From IMG/VR virus record IMGVR_UViG_3300009314_000004, positions 1-64,000 of that record: DNA of 64,000 nt; one strand, 5' to 3'. Position numbers and translations under genes: made by a program. Below, in pieces: positions 50,701 to 57,372 of this stretch; position 1 is the stretch's first letter, and each line of letters opens with the position of its first letter. The notes beneath the pieces were generated by a model. It did not search any database. It was given only the letters and a program-made list of their open reading frames with translations, and was not told the origin of the DNA. Source of the DNA: a virus.

Positions 50701-52921
50701 CAGTCATTCCTTCCCACAGCTTCCCCCCGAATGAGTACTGCGGTTCGGCCATGCCTCCCACGGCAGCGTACTCAGAGGGAGTAGCGGCAAATGCGAACAT
50801 GGGATCGACCGACGTAGCAAACTGCCCACCGGCAACCAGACCCCCTCCGCCGCCGCCCAGCCCAAACTCGCCCATGAGGGCCGTACTCATAGTAGACTGC
50901 GCTCCTGTCATCGTGGGGCCGCCGAAAGCTCCCGCTAAGGCATCCGGAGGGAGCAAGGACCCCATCAGACCGCCACTCCCGAACTCACCACTTAAAGAAG
51001 GCAGCCCCATCGGTGAGGCGAAAGCAGCAGCAGCGGCAGGGCTGCCGCTAATGGTTGCCTGCATCCCCCGCCAGAAGTTCCCAGTGGGTAAGCCCCGCAT
51101 GGCCCGATTCATGACGTCGTCGAAGGACTTAGAGACGTAGGACGTCTGAGTGTTGATCATCTGGTCGAGGTACTTGTTAATGTAACCCGTCACTCGCTGG
51201 TTGAGCTGTGCCCCGAAGTCCTGAAGTCTCTTTTCGAGGGGGCCCAGTAACTGCTTACGTATCCGCCCCACGATCATCCCCGGGCTCATCACCTGGCCGC
51301 GAACCTGCTCTTTGAGCTGCCCCATTTGGCGCACCAGGCCCTCCTGGAGGCTTGACCGTCCCAGCTCCCCAAGGTTGGTGGTGACCTGGCGCAGCATGGA
51401 TACTTCCTCTTGCCCGAGACCGGTGAGGGCACGCATCCCAGTGACCGGGTCGGTTCCTGCCTGCTGGGCGTACACACCCCCCATCCGCTGGACCAGCTCG
51501 GACGGGTCCATGGAGCCCATCATCTGCCCCATCAAGTTTGACTGGTTGGCAGCGAAGGAGGACAAGAAACCCTTTCGAGACAAGTTCTTTCGGGCCATTT
51601 TTCGGAGGTCTTTCCAGTTCAGCCCGCCGCTGCGAAACTGCGCCATGCGGGCAGTGTCCAGGCCCCCACTGCGATCCATCAAGGCAGCCATGACGGTCTG
51701 CCCCAGCTCGCTTTGCAGCGCCAAGGGGGCGGCCTGCATCATCCGCATGGCCAGGTTGGGGGCGCCCTGCGAGACGGACATGCCCGTGATTTCCTGAACT
51801 CGTTCCCCCGAGATCAGCCCGGAACGAGCTGCTTGGGCTATTCCGGTAGCTAACTGCGTCGCTTGCAGCGCCCCTGTCGCTCGGCGAGTACCGAACATGG
51901 AGGCCTGTTGGCTGCCGGCCAACCCCACCTGCATGAGAGTGGCCGAGTCTATCCCGGTCCCCGCCGCTCGAAAGTGAGTACCGGTGACATACGCCGCCTG
52001 GTCGCCGGTCTTGAAGAAGCCCATCCCCGCAGTTTGCTTCATCGTAGCGTAGGCATCGGCCAAACTGGTACGGAGTACGCCCGCTACGGTTTTTGTCTCG
52101 TCCAACAACTTCCGGAACTTAGCTGAGAATTCCTTAGCAGTCCCAGCGCCTCGATACTCCTGCCCGATCCCTGTGGCGTACAGGAGTTGAGAAGCGTCCC
52201 GGAACCTCCCGGACGTGTCCTGACCCCTGTGAGCATAGTCCATCATGACATTACGGACGCCGCCGAAGTCTTGCGCCCCGAACGAACCGCGCATGCCGAT
52301 ATGGGGGCGAATGGCCTGGATAATGTCTGCTGTGTGCCCGTACTGCCCGGCGCCCACGCCGATCTGCTGCCCGGCCCAGTTCACCCCGGCTAAGCCGGCA
52401 ATGGTCGGAGCGGCAAACGCTGCGGCACCTATAGCTCCGCCCAGGACCCCACGGGCGATGCCCATGGGGCCTCGACGAGCATACAGGCTGGGGAGGTCCC
52501 TGATCGTGTTCCAGAAACCGGCCTTGACCGGCATCCCGGCGCCCCGCATGACCCCCTGTAACCCCCTAGTCCAACCGTGCAGTCCCATAGTCAGGGGGTC
52601 GAAAACGCTGGCGGCGATCCTCGGCGCCGTCCCCATACGGTGCATCCCCATGGCCATGGAGGCCCACCCCAGCATCCCTACGCCGGCAGCACCGGCAGCT
52701 CCTGCCGCAACTCCTGCGGTGGTGCCTACATTGGCCGGGGTGGGAGCCAGCGGGTTGACCATCTCACCAGCAGGCATACCCCCCGGGTAGGACCCGGCGT
52801 AAGGGCCCATCTGCCCCCCATACCGGGCCTGGCCGGCCGCCATCATATTGAACTGGCGGGCCTGCATCATCGCTGCCCGTTGGGCCGCTATTACCTGTTG
52901 CTGAGTGAGGATGTCTACCAT
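47741..52921 (-). CDS. tape measure protein (1726 aa)
   Basis: By far the longest helical protein of the block. It has Ala/Gly/Met-rich, hydrophobic segments (TTAGVAAGAAGAAGVGMLGW; MGIARGVLGGAIGAAAFAAP; GGFAGGAVGGDVGEWAGSGL), stretches of repeated short helices and a basic Lys/Gly C-terminal end. This matches tape measure proteins, which set tail length inside the tube. Using about 1.5 angstrom per residue, the tail would be roughly 260 nm, which is an estimate. It follows the tail assembly chaperone genes, as in other long-tailed phages. No muralytic domain is evident. Confidence 0.9.
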   Translation of the reverse strand: MVDILTQQQVIAAQRAAMMQARQFNMMAAGQARYGGQMGPYAGSYPGGMPAGEMVNPLAPTPANVGTTAGVAAGAAGAAGVGMLGWASMAMGMHRMGTAPRIAASVFDPLTMGLHGWTRGLQGVMRGAGMPVKAGFWNTIRDLPSLYARRGPMGIARGVLGGAIGAAAFAAPTIAGLAGVNWAGQQIGVGAGQYGHTADIIQAIRPHIGMRGSFGAQDFGGVRNVMMDYAHRGQDTSGRFRDASQLLYATGIGQEYRGAGTAKEFSAKFRKLLDETKTVAGVLRTSLADAYATMKQTAGMGFFKTGDQAAYVTGTHFRAAGTGIDSATLMQVGLAGSQQASMFGTRRATGALQATQLATGIAQAARSGLISGERVQEITGMSVSQGAPNLAMRMMQAAPLALQSELGQTVMAALMDRSGGLDTARMAQFRSGGLNWKDLRKMARKNLSRKGFLSSFAANQSNLMGQMMGSMDPSELVQRMGGVYAQQAGTDPVTGMRALTGLGQEEVSMLRQVTTNLGELGRSSLQEGLVRQMGQLKEQVRGQVMSPGMIVGRIRKQLLGPLEKRLQDFGAQLNQRVTGYINKYLDQMINTQTSYVSKSFDDVMNRAMRGLPTGNFWRGMQATISGSPAAAAAFASPMGLPSLSGEFGSGGLMGSLLPPDALAGAFGGPTMTGAQSTMSTALMGEFGLGGGGGGLVAGGQFATSVDPMFAFAATPSEYAAVGGMAEPQYSFGGKLWEGMTEAGAAIGGFAGGAVGGDVGEWAGSGLGRVGALGAHPVYGRAVRGAFGRAGAVVGRGLTPMRYFKGGRFMGGGARAAKGGQWAFRGLAGERGILAPFLQGSRYGGGGIGASLRGGMGEVGKWAKGTGAYRGGRAVLRGAGKLPVVGTALDVGKMGLGMGKAGMGVGGGAMALGRGLLKWGGVAAVGLTTAADLYAYHQRHAAFEEALGSRSGMEAVIAQMSRTGYNLRQADEDVSGFLGQFNLSGRKVGLRRAGFTDYAKMAAYSALLSPGELIGGQDFRETLMQGLDIARPGEMEGMQKFAVGGETYYAFSDDDDSFQKVKNAVRGMGTIAPPATAGKPPWWLGGFTKEAGVAARTAAVDQEVAISHRRVSDQELARTSRDLGVDVYHSSAEVILYQDIAMSRSDHDVIKQFLVDARAGNAGAMSRMKGYLEGSPQMIKLAQTLAGTPDWKAAHWEAFEKLELLSGGKLQAPSGYAPAQDLTDIPDLPRWAQSLKGHAAAQFGQGFRRGTGAPPTKADTYHATMRKLGAPEGITAEEIVGARGFTREALARGMLQEMSLVVDPSKARRGSRGSVGEHALEQQIKKAWDPLAISRSGFRRKLSALGDEIMRMKGAEVAGKPVDDRTYRAMMKEMAMYTTKEVTRGVMSPLFEGDPQYGGMVRGTAGLRASRLHGLAELGKVAEYYKVEDRWYEQAGTIKERWKKNKMRDQLRYILPAGNIRGALEKYIDEFPAALSAGKEALTKSLSQDVLAQIDQAGASELEELSRIFASDPLLSAQFGRYTNQMLAIETGWTRRRKPKAVLERFEGMAGMAVWGDLKKWERDVMKGGGRLWTVQAKIAEELQKSYRFEGSRGEGLTKAHEIAGMMIKAMGAKTSDEQRKQARSVAAALRKFTRHPMGAGVAGEQGEVGDLGKLIAMLESSEAEKGKLIDLFKDGTAQFTMSQAGMESLGKELAAALKAGGRGGGLHISLGGAPSKDNQDAEGAGH

Positions 52922-52993
52922 GCCTTCTCCCCGGCGGGCGCACTCTTAGGCTAAGTGTAGCGGAAATAGGGAGGGGTGTCCATCTTCTTGGGC

Positions 52994-53308
52994 TTACTTC
53001 TTGGGGGGAGGTTTTCTGCCCCCTTCCGGAGGTTTCTTGGGGGGAGACTTCGCCGCCCTCCTACGGGGGGTTTTACGGCGAGGCTCGGACCCGGAAAGTG
53101 CCACCTCAGCGAGGAGCTCTTTGCGGTCCCGCAACTCCAGGATGACCTCTTGGATGACTTCCCGGCCAAGGAAGGAAGCCTCCGCCTCGGGCCCCCCCAT
53201 CCCATCAGACAGCTCCCCCAGGTAGTTGATCAGCAGCTGATACAGCTGAGCCTTCTCCTGAGCTTTCTGAACTTCGGCCAGCAAAGTCCGTAATTGGCGG
53301 CGATCCAC
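52994..53308 (-). CDS. tail assembly region protein with basic tail (104 aa)
   Basis: A 104-residue protein. Residues 1-70 are helical (RRQLRTLLAEVQKAQEKAQL); residues 75-104 are extremely Lys/Pro/Arg-rich (PRRKTPRRRAAKSPPKKPPE). It starts with GTG, overlapping the previous TAG by one base, after GGAG. It lies directly upstream of the tape measure (72-nt gap). It could bind nucleic acid or the acidic interior of the tail. Unrecognised. Confidence 0.65.
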   Translation of the reverse strand: MDRRQLRTLLAEVQKAQEKAQLYQLLINYLGELSDGMGGPEAEASFLGREVIQEVILELRDRKELLAEVALSGSEPRRKTPRRRAAKSPPKKPPEGGRKPPPKK

Positions 53309-53820
53309 TAAAGCTCCAAGAACATTTCGAACAGAGAAGAAAGGGACCGCCCCTGCAAGTCCCGCTCGATCTGGTCCGCTTCGTACACCCGATATGACCC
53401 CATCTCCATGAGCTCGTCCGGGTGCCGGCGGGCCGCCTCCATCATCTCCTCTTCTTCCCTGACGTTGAACGGCAAGTACATAGAGGAGACGTCGGACGCC
53501 CTTCCGGTCTTTTCAGCGATGGTCTCCCAGATGCGGGCGAGCTCGGAGGCTACATACCGCTTGCCCCCGGTAATCAACAACCCCTCCCACGCCTCTTCTT
53601 CATCCGTCGCCGGGTGGAAGGTCTCGTAGCAGCATACGCAAACGTAGTCAACCACGGCACCGTGGCACTTGGTGCACACCCCGTAGCTGCTGGTGGTAAG
53701 CTCCGTTTGCTGCATGACGTCGTGCCCGCTCCAAAAGGTCAAATCCACCAACGGGTAGGCCCGGTCCTCATCCCTCCCGAATACCAGCTGTATCATAACT
53801 CGAGGAATTGGCGAAACCAT
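53308..53820 (-). CDS. hypothetical protein with zinc-binding cysteines (170 aa)
   Basis: A 170-residue protein starting at ATG 53820 (GGAGG four bases upstream; GTG one codon earlier is an alternative). A compact Cys site, GVCTKCHGAVVDYVCVCC, lies near residue 50 and should bind zinc. Helical acidic residues follow (REEEEMMEAARRHPDELMEM). It overlaps both neighbours by a base or so. Located just upstream of the tape-measure region, it may act in tail assembly. Unrecognised. Confidence 0.68.
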   Translation of the reverse strand: MVSPIPRVMIQLVFGRDEDRAYPLVDLTFWSGHDVMQQTELTTSSYGVCTKCHGAVVDYVCVCCYETFHPATDEEEAWEGLLITGGKRYVASELARIWETIAEKTGRASDVSSMYLPFNVREEEEMMEAARRHPDELMEMGSYRVYEADQIERDLQGRSLSSLFEMFLEL

Positions 53821-54230
53821 CACACCTCCCCTTCTTTGATGGGCACGGTGCCGGCCACTCGGGTGGCTCCGTCGGCAGTCAAGTAGTCCAGGGTAAAGCA
53901 GCCTTCGACTTCGACGCCGACTGTCCTCAGCTCAACAAACTCGCCCAGGACGAAGCGGCCCCCACCCATGTCGATTCGGCGGGTGCGGTACTTCCCGGGG
54001 GGGCGGGCCGTCCCTTGGATAGCCAGGTCCAACCGGTCAAAGGGGATGACAATCATCAGCTTTTTCCCTTTTCGGGACATGGTGCCGGCCATTACCACGC
54101 CGCCGGGTATCCGGTCGATCCGGTCCATTTCCAACTTGACAATTCTGCGCTTCTCATTGTAGAGCACCCGCAAACCGCTCACGTTGAGCTTCTTCAGCGC
54201 TCTACGCAATGTTGCCACTTTATCCCTCAT
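53820..54230 (-). CDS. hypothetical protein (136 aa)
   Basis: A 136-residue basic beta-rich protein (KLMIVIPFDRLDLAIQG; GGRFVLGEFVELRTVGVEVE). GGGGGAG four bases upstream of ATG. It sits in the tail-assembly gene group. Stop and start overlaps on both sides mark it as part of the same operon. No family signature seen. Confidence 0.68.
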   Translation of the reverse strand: MRDKVATLRRALKKLNVSGLRVLYNEKRRIVKLEMDRIDRIPGGVVMAGTMSRKGKKLMIVIPFDRLDLAIQGTARPPGKYRTRRIDMGGGRFVLGEFVELRTVGVEVEGCFTLDYLTADGATRVAGTVPIKEGEV

Positions 54231-54684
54231 AGTACTCCCCCTTCAATAGGAAATTCACCGTACTGAGCGGGCCGTACGGGACCTTGGACAAAGCGAAAAC
54301 GATGCTCCCCCTTTCCAACTGGTCAGAGGGGGCAACGGGAACACCCATCAAGGTAGCCGCCGGGCGGAGCCCCGCCCATTGGAACAAGCTGGGCACATTG
54401 CGCACATAGATCCGGACGAGGAAGTAGCCGCGGTCGGCGCAAAAGGCAAATACTCCCTGTAGGTCCTCGACCGCCTCCTTGGTGAGGCGGACGGCGGTGA
54501 TCTCCCGCAGCCCCAAGAGGTCCTCCAAGGAACGCACAGTGTCCTTCGCAGGCGTTGCTCTCAACTCAAGTTGAAACTTATCCGGCAGGACATGGATTTC
54601 GGTAGCGCCCCAAGCAAAAGCAGCGGCGACTACCCCCAGAACCTCATGGATTCCCCGCCCCCGCCTCTTTTTGTCGACGCGCAT
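54220..54684 (-). CDS. hypothetical protein (154 aa)
   Basis: A 154-residue alpha/beta protein: a basic N-terminus (MRVDKKRRGRGIHEVLGVV) then alternating helices and strands, ending in TVNFLLKGEYYEG. GGAG is nine bases upstream of ATG. It overlaps the following gene by 11 nt and the RHH gene by 41 nt. Small tail-completion or connector proteins are often found here, but no motif settles it. Confidence 0.66.
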   Translation of the reverse strand: MRVDKKRRGRGIHEVLGVVAAAFAWGATEIHVLPDKFQLELRATPAKDTVRSLEDLLGLREITAVRLTKEAVEDLQGVFAFCADRGYFLVRIYVRNVPSLFQWAGLRPAATLMGVPVAPSDQLERGSIVFALSKVPYGPLSTVNFLLKGEYYEG

Positions 54685-54868
54685 GGGCTCTCCGCAGCAG
54701 TACTCCCATCACTCCCTTGATCAACCCTCGGATAGCACCCGACTTGGATGTACCTGCCCGAGTGGCGATCTCTTTGAGGAACCTGTCGGTGTCCGCCGTA
54801 ACGCGCAGCCCGACAAAGACGGCCTTTTTACACTTCCTCGTCGCCTTCTTCGGAGAGGGCTTCGACAT
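54644..54868 (-). CDS. ribbon-helix-helix DNA-binding protein (74 aa)
   Basis: A 74-residue basic protein. FVGLRVTADTDRFLKEIATR, followed by AGTSKSGAIRGLIKGVMGVL, fits the Arc/CopG ribbon-helix-helix fold: one strand then two helices, with the conserved G-x-S/T-K/R turn. Both tails are very basic. Proteins of this type dimerise and bind operators. It is cotranscribed with tail assembly genes, an unusual place for a repressor, and might regulate the late operon or the divergent chaperonin promoter. GGAG lies about nine bases upstream. Confidence 0.72.
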   Translation of the reverse strand: MSKPSPKKATRKCKKAVFVGLRVTADTDRFLKEIATRAGTSKSGAIRGLIKGVMGVLLRRAHARRQKEAGAGNP

Positions 54869-55076
54869 GGGCCTTCACTCCTTCAACGATGAATTCAGGG
54901 GTGGCGCGGCGGTCGATAACCAACTGATCATCCTTGAACTTCGCCACTTCGCCGTCAATAACGGCCACCGGCATCACCTGCATCTTCCCAACGCCGTCAA
55001 CATAGCTCGCGGAGTAAATACGGACCTCCGTGACGCTGACTACGTTAAATCCGTCTCTCTCGGTGCGATCAACCAT
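54828..55076 (-). CDS. hypothetical protein (82 aa)
   Basis: An 82-residue beta-rich acidic protein (FNVVSVTEVRIYSASYVDGV) with a helical end. AGGAGGAG precedes ATG. It overlaps both neighbours. Part of the tail-assembly operon; unrecognised. Confidence 0.68.
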   Translation of the reverse strand: MVDRTERDGFNVVSVTEVRIYSASYVDGVGKMQVMPVAVIDGEVAKFKDDQLVIDRRATPEFIVEGVKAHVEALSEEGDEEV

Positions 55077-55395
55077 CTTTCTCCTCCTCGGAAATTATCC
55101 ACTCCTCGCCATCTTCCCGCCCTTCGTCTTCCTGGGCCAAAGAACCCAAATCAGGGATGGACAGGTCGGAGCCGGGTAGTTCTCCTACTTCCGGTTTAGC
55201 TGGGCGTTGGCGGTCGTTGGCTGGATTGGATATATTGCCCATCCCTTCCCGGAACGTAACCATTACGTGCTCAAAGACATCATCTGCAACAGGAACGTCC
55301 ACCTCTGTCTCCCCGTCGGAAATAACCAAAATGTTCAGGTACCTCCCAGTCTCAAGCTCCAGCTCATTCCTGATTCTGCTAACGAAAAGTCTCAT
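55069..55395 (-). CDS. hypothetical acidic protein (108 aa)
   Basis: A 108-residue protein with an N-terminal beta-rich part (LFVSRIRNELELETGRYLNI) and an acidic disordered tail (SLAQEDEGREDGEEWIISEE). GGAGGGGAT precedes ATG, and the start overlaps the frameshift product's stop as ATGA. Unrecognised tail-assembly gene. Confidence 0.68.
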   Translation of the reverse strand: MRLFVSRIRNELELETGRYLNILVISDGETEVDVPVADDVFEHVMVTFREGMGNISNPANDRQRPAKPEVGELPGSDLSIPDLGSLAQEDEGREDGEEWIISEEEKDG

Positions 55396-55817
55396 ATCCC
55401 CTCCGGGAGCATTGAGTCCTTTAATCCCTTAAGTTTGCCGCCGTAGCGACTTCGTTGAGCCCGTTCCCGTTGACGAGCTGCCCGCATTAGTTCATCCAAT
55501 GTCGGCAACTTATGTACTTCAAATGGGTCTTGTTCGGTCCAAGCACCGAAAAGTTTCCGTTGCTGCCTCAACTTAGCTCCAATCTCCTTTTCGTCCACAA
55601 GGTGGAGGACCTCATCAATGTGGTCCCCCAACCCACGAGCTCTATCCTTCCCTCCTAGCAGCGAGGCAAACATGAACAACAACCTGCGGTAGATGTTGTT
55701 CCGCTCCATCACGTACAGGAGCATGGGTAGTTCCGCCTCACTCCCATGGGCAGGCAACGACGTCTTCTCAAAGAAGAGTTGGAGCCTGGCCCATCCCATG
55801 GGAGTGTTTACCCATTT
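55392..55817 (-). CDS. tail assembly chaperone extension made by -1 frameshift (GT-like)
   Basis: The -1 frame continues from the slippery site as KWVNTPMGWARLQLFFEKTS and runs 141 codons to the stop at 55392-55394. If ribosomes slip, the fusion is about 339 aa (198 from the upstream frame plus 141). The segment is helical and basic with LMRAARQRERAQRSRYGGKL near its end, suited to bind the tape measure, as lambda gpGT does. An in-frame ATG at 55799 has no ribosome binding site, so independent translation is unlikely. Confidence 0.75.
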   Translation of the reverse strand, partial: KWVNTPMGWARLQLFFEKTSLPAHGSEAELPMLLYVMERNNIYRRLLFMFASLLGGKDRARGLGDHIDEVLHLVDEKEIGAKLRQQRKLFGAWTEQDPFEVHKLPTLDELMRAARQRERAQRSRYGGKLKGLKDSMLPEGI

Positions 55818-56410
55818 TTTAAAGCCTCCAAAGTCAATGTCTCCTGCACACGAACTTCGAACCAGGTGAAGTTGAACCACACCAGCCAGAAGACCGGGTC
55901 CGGCAAGGACAAAATAGCCTTGATGTTTCCGTCCAGAACGTTCTTGCTGAACTGCTGCTTGAGCTTGTCCGGCAATGGGTCGGGGAGTTCCCCCTCCGCA
56001 ATTGCAGCCAAGCCACAACAGAGGCGGAAGATTTGCTGGTGGAATGCTCCCTCCGGAGACATAACACCGGCATGCCCGAACTTCTCCTGCATGGCGGTCA
56101 CGATGGCCCCTCGATGCCCGGTAGAAGACATTCGGTAGGTGACGTCCAACTTGCCGGGAACGATAGCGACTACCTGAGTGGCCGCCCCGGTCAGGACGTC
56201 GCCGAAGTCTAGGGGCTCCAACCGGGACTCCACTGCCTGCTTCAACCCGCCCAACTCCCGCCAATTGAAACCAGTCTCCGCCTGCAAGGAGAACCCGGAG
56301 ATTGCCGCCTCCCCTTCAGCAAACGGCTCCTCCTCCTCTTCCTCGGCAGCCAACTGGTTCAATTGTTCCTGCTCGTCCGGCCCGGGGAAAATTCCTTGGT
56401 CGTCTGGCAT
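55808..56410 (-). CDS. tail assembly chaperone, short form (G-like, 200 aa)
   Basis: A 200-residue protein ending three codons after the slippery site. The N-terminus is acidic (LAAEEEEEEPFAEGEAAISG). The C-terminal half, including GAFHQQIFRLCCGLAAIAEG and FWLVWFNFTWFEVRVQETLT, is a compact helical core like chaperones of the G family. Together with the frameshifted form it should coat the tape measure protein during tail assembly and leave before completion. AAGGAG five bases upstream of ATG. Assigned by position, size and frameshift rather than clear sequence family. Confidence 0.75.
   Translation of the reverse strand: MPDDQGIFPGPDEQEQLNQLAAEEEEEEPFAEGEAAISGFSLQAETGFNWRELGGLKQAVESRLEPLDFGDVLTGAATQVVAIVPGKLDVTYRMSSTGHRGAIVTAMQEKFGHAGVMSPEGAFHQQIFRLCCGLAAIAEGELPDPLPDKLKQQFSKNVLDGNIKAILSLPDPVFWLVWFNFTWFEVRVQETLTLEALKNG
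55817..55823 (-). other. programmed -1 ribosomal frameshift site (T TTA AAA)
   Basis: On the minus strand the zero-frame codons GCT TTA AAA AAT GGG TAA contain the heptamer T TTA AAA at 55823-55817, a canonical X XXY YYZ slippery site, three codons before the stop. Slipping back one base joins the frame that continues as AAA TGG GTA. Position between tail tube and tape measure is where tail assembly chaperone frameshifts occur in most long-tailed phages. Confidence 0.8.
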
Positions 56411-56412
56411 GG

Positions 56413-56934
56413 TTACTCCTTCTTTTCCTTTGGTTCCTCAGGCACCTCAGGCGCTTTCTGCGGCGGAGGCTTGGGGATCTTGGACTCGTCAATGATGTCC
56501 TTACGAGTGAAGGTCAACGTCACCCGCTCAGCGGTCCTCCCGACAACTTCGACAAGGTAGTACATCCCCGTCCGCCCGGGCACGTCCAGAAGAGGCAATG
56601 GGAGGAATGTCTCAAGTACCGACCAGGGAATGTTCGTCTGCTGGTTGAGCCCCTCCTCCGCCGGCGTCGCTTGGAGGAGGCCCATCACCGCCAACGGGTT
56701 GGTGTCTACCGGCAGGAAGTACAGGGGCTTGCCCTCAAACTCCCGAGCCAAGTTACGCAGCGCCAGCATCTTCAGCGTGCGCGCTTCCCGCGATTCCTGC
56801 ACAGGTGCTCCCGGAGGGCCTCCAGGGGGCCCTGCCCTCCCTCCCGGGAGCACCCTCATCTTGGTGGGATCGACGCTGGGGGTTTTTCTCTTCTTCCTTT
56901 TCGGCTTCTTCGGTACTTTGTGTTTTTCAGCCAT
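56413..56934 (-). CDS. hypothetical protein, first gene of the tail-assembly operon (173 aa)
   Basis: A 173-residue protein with a very basic N-terminus (AEKHKVPKKPKRKKRKTPSV), a Gly/Pro stretch, a folded centre (LYFLPVDTNPLAVMGLLQAT to VEVVGRTAERVTLTFTRKDI) and a Pro/Lys/Glu-rich tail. AGGAGG precedes ATG, and a strong divergent promoter lies upstream. Adjacent to tail tube and chaperone genes it may be a tail terminator or connector, but the sequence does not settle it. Confidence 0.7.
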   Translation of the reverse strand: MAEKHKVPKKPKRKKRKTPSVDPTKMRVLPGGRAGPPGGPPGAPVQESREARTLKMLALRNLAREFEGKPLYFLPVDTNPLAVMGLLQATPAEEGLNQQTNIPWSVLETFLPLPLLDVPGRTGMYYLVEVVGRTAERVTLTFTRKDIIDESKIPKPPPQKAPEVPEEPKEKKE

Positions 56935-56967
56935 TTACGCCTCCTCCTTAAGGTCTGTCACGGGGGT

Positions 56968-56996
56968 AATATAGCTTGCTTGGAACTTCCTGTAAA
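56968..56996 (-). promoter_or_regulatory. sigma-70-like promoter for the tail-assembly genes
   Basis: On the minus strand TTTACA (56996-56991), a 17-nt spacer and TATATT (56973-56968) each match five of six consensus bases. It lies 34 nt before the ATG at 56934 and faces away from the chaperonin promoter. It would restart leftward transcription past the rightward GroES/GroEL operon. Confidence 0.6.
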
Positions 56997-57017
56997 GGGA
57001 AATGTTTAACAACTTTC

Positions 57018-57047
57018 TTGACATTCGTACGTGGCAGTTGTTATATG
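57018..57047 (+). promoter_or_regulatory. sigma-70-like promoter for the chaperonin operon
   Basis: A perfect TTGACA (57018-57023), an 18-nt spacer and TATATG (57042-57047); an alternative TTATAT gives a 17-nt spacer. The ribosome binding site GGGAGG is at 57057-57062, leaving only a very short leader. No CIRCE-type inverted repeat is evident, so heat-shock HrcA control is not suggested. Confidence 0.6.
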
Positions 57048-57066
57048 AGTGGACAAGGGAGGAAGG

Positions 57067-57372
57067 ATGCAAGCTCTCTACGATTGGGTCATTGTCGAAC
57101 GGTACATTCCTCAGGCTGGAATCACCCTGGAAATGCCGGATGAGACGAAGTTCATGGAGGCCCTTGCCGTCACCATGAGGGTGGTCTCCGCCGGCAAAAT
57201 CTTCGGGCCGGAGGGTTGGGAGGAGCTGCCGGTCTCCGCCGGAGATGTTGTGTTGGCCTCCCTGGTAGGAGGAATCCGCATCCGCAGCCGAGAAGGGGAG
57301 ACACGTTTCGCTATTCGCTACAGTTACTTGATTGCCAAACTCGAGGAGGTCGCAAGCACCCATGAAGATTGA
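57067..57372 (+). CDS. groES: GroES-like co-chaperonin (Cpn10)
   Basis: A 101-residue Cpn10 homologue, the lid of the GroEL chamber. Family features: the N-terminal strand with WVIVER, a mobile-loop region IPQAGITLEMPDE, then EALAVTMRVVSAGK (compare the EVLAVG stretch), VSAGDVVLASLVGG and a C-terminal strand RYSYLIAKLEE. Length is normal (95-100 aa). ATG 57067 is chosen from GGGAGG four bases upstream; the frame is open from GTG 57049. The mobile loop departs from the bacterial consensus, suggesting adaptation to the phage GroEL. The overlap with GroEL is 11 nt. Confidence 0.9.
   Translation: MQALYDWVIVERYIPQAGITLEMPDETKFMEALAVTMRVVSAGKIFGPEGWEELPVSAGDVVLASLVGGIRIRSREGETRFAIRYSYLIAKLEEVASTHED

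Noticed and set aside
53300-53312. Second frameshift between the 170-aa and 104-aa genes (CTT TAG)
   Set aside because: No X XXY YYZ heptamer is present, the downstream gene has its own GTG with GGAG at good distance, and a true slippery site exists at 55817-55823.
57001-57066. CIRCE/HrcA heat-shock operator before groES
   Set aside because: No inverted repeat of the CIRCE type is visible; only a sigma-70-like promoter is present.
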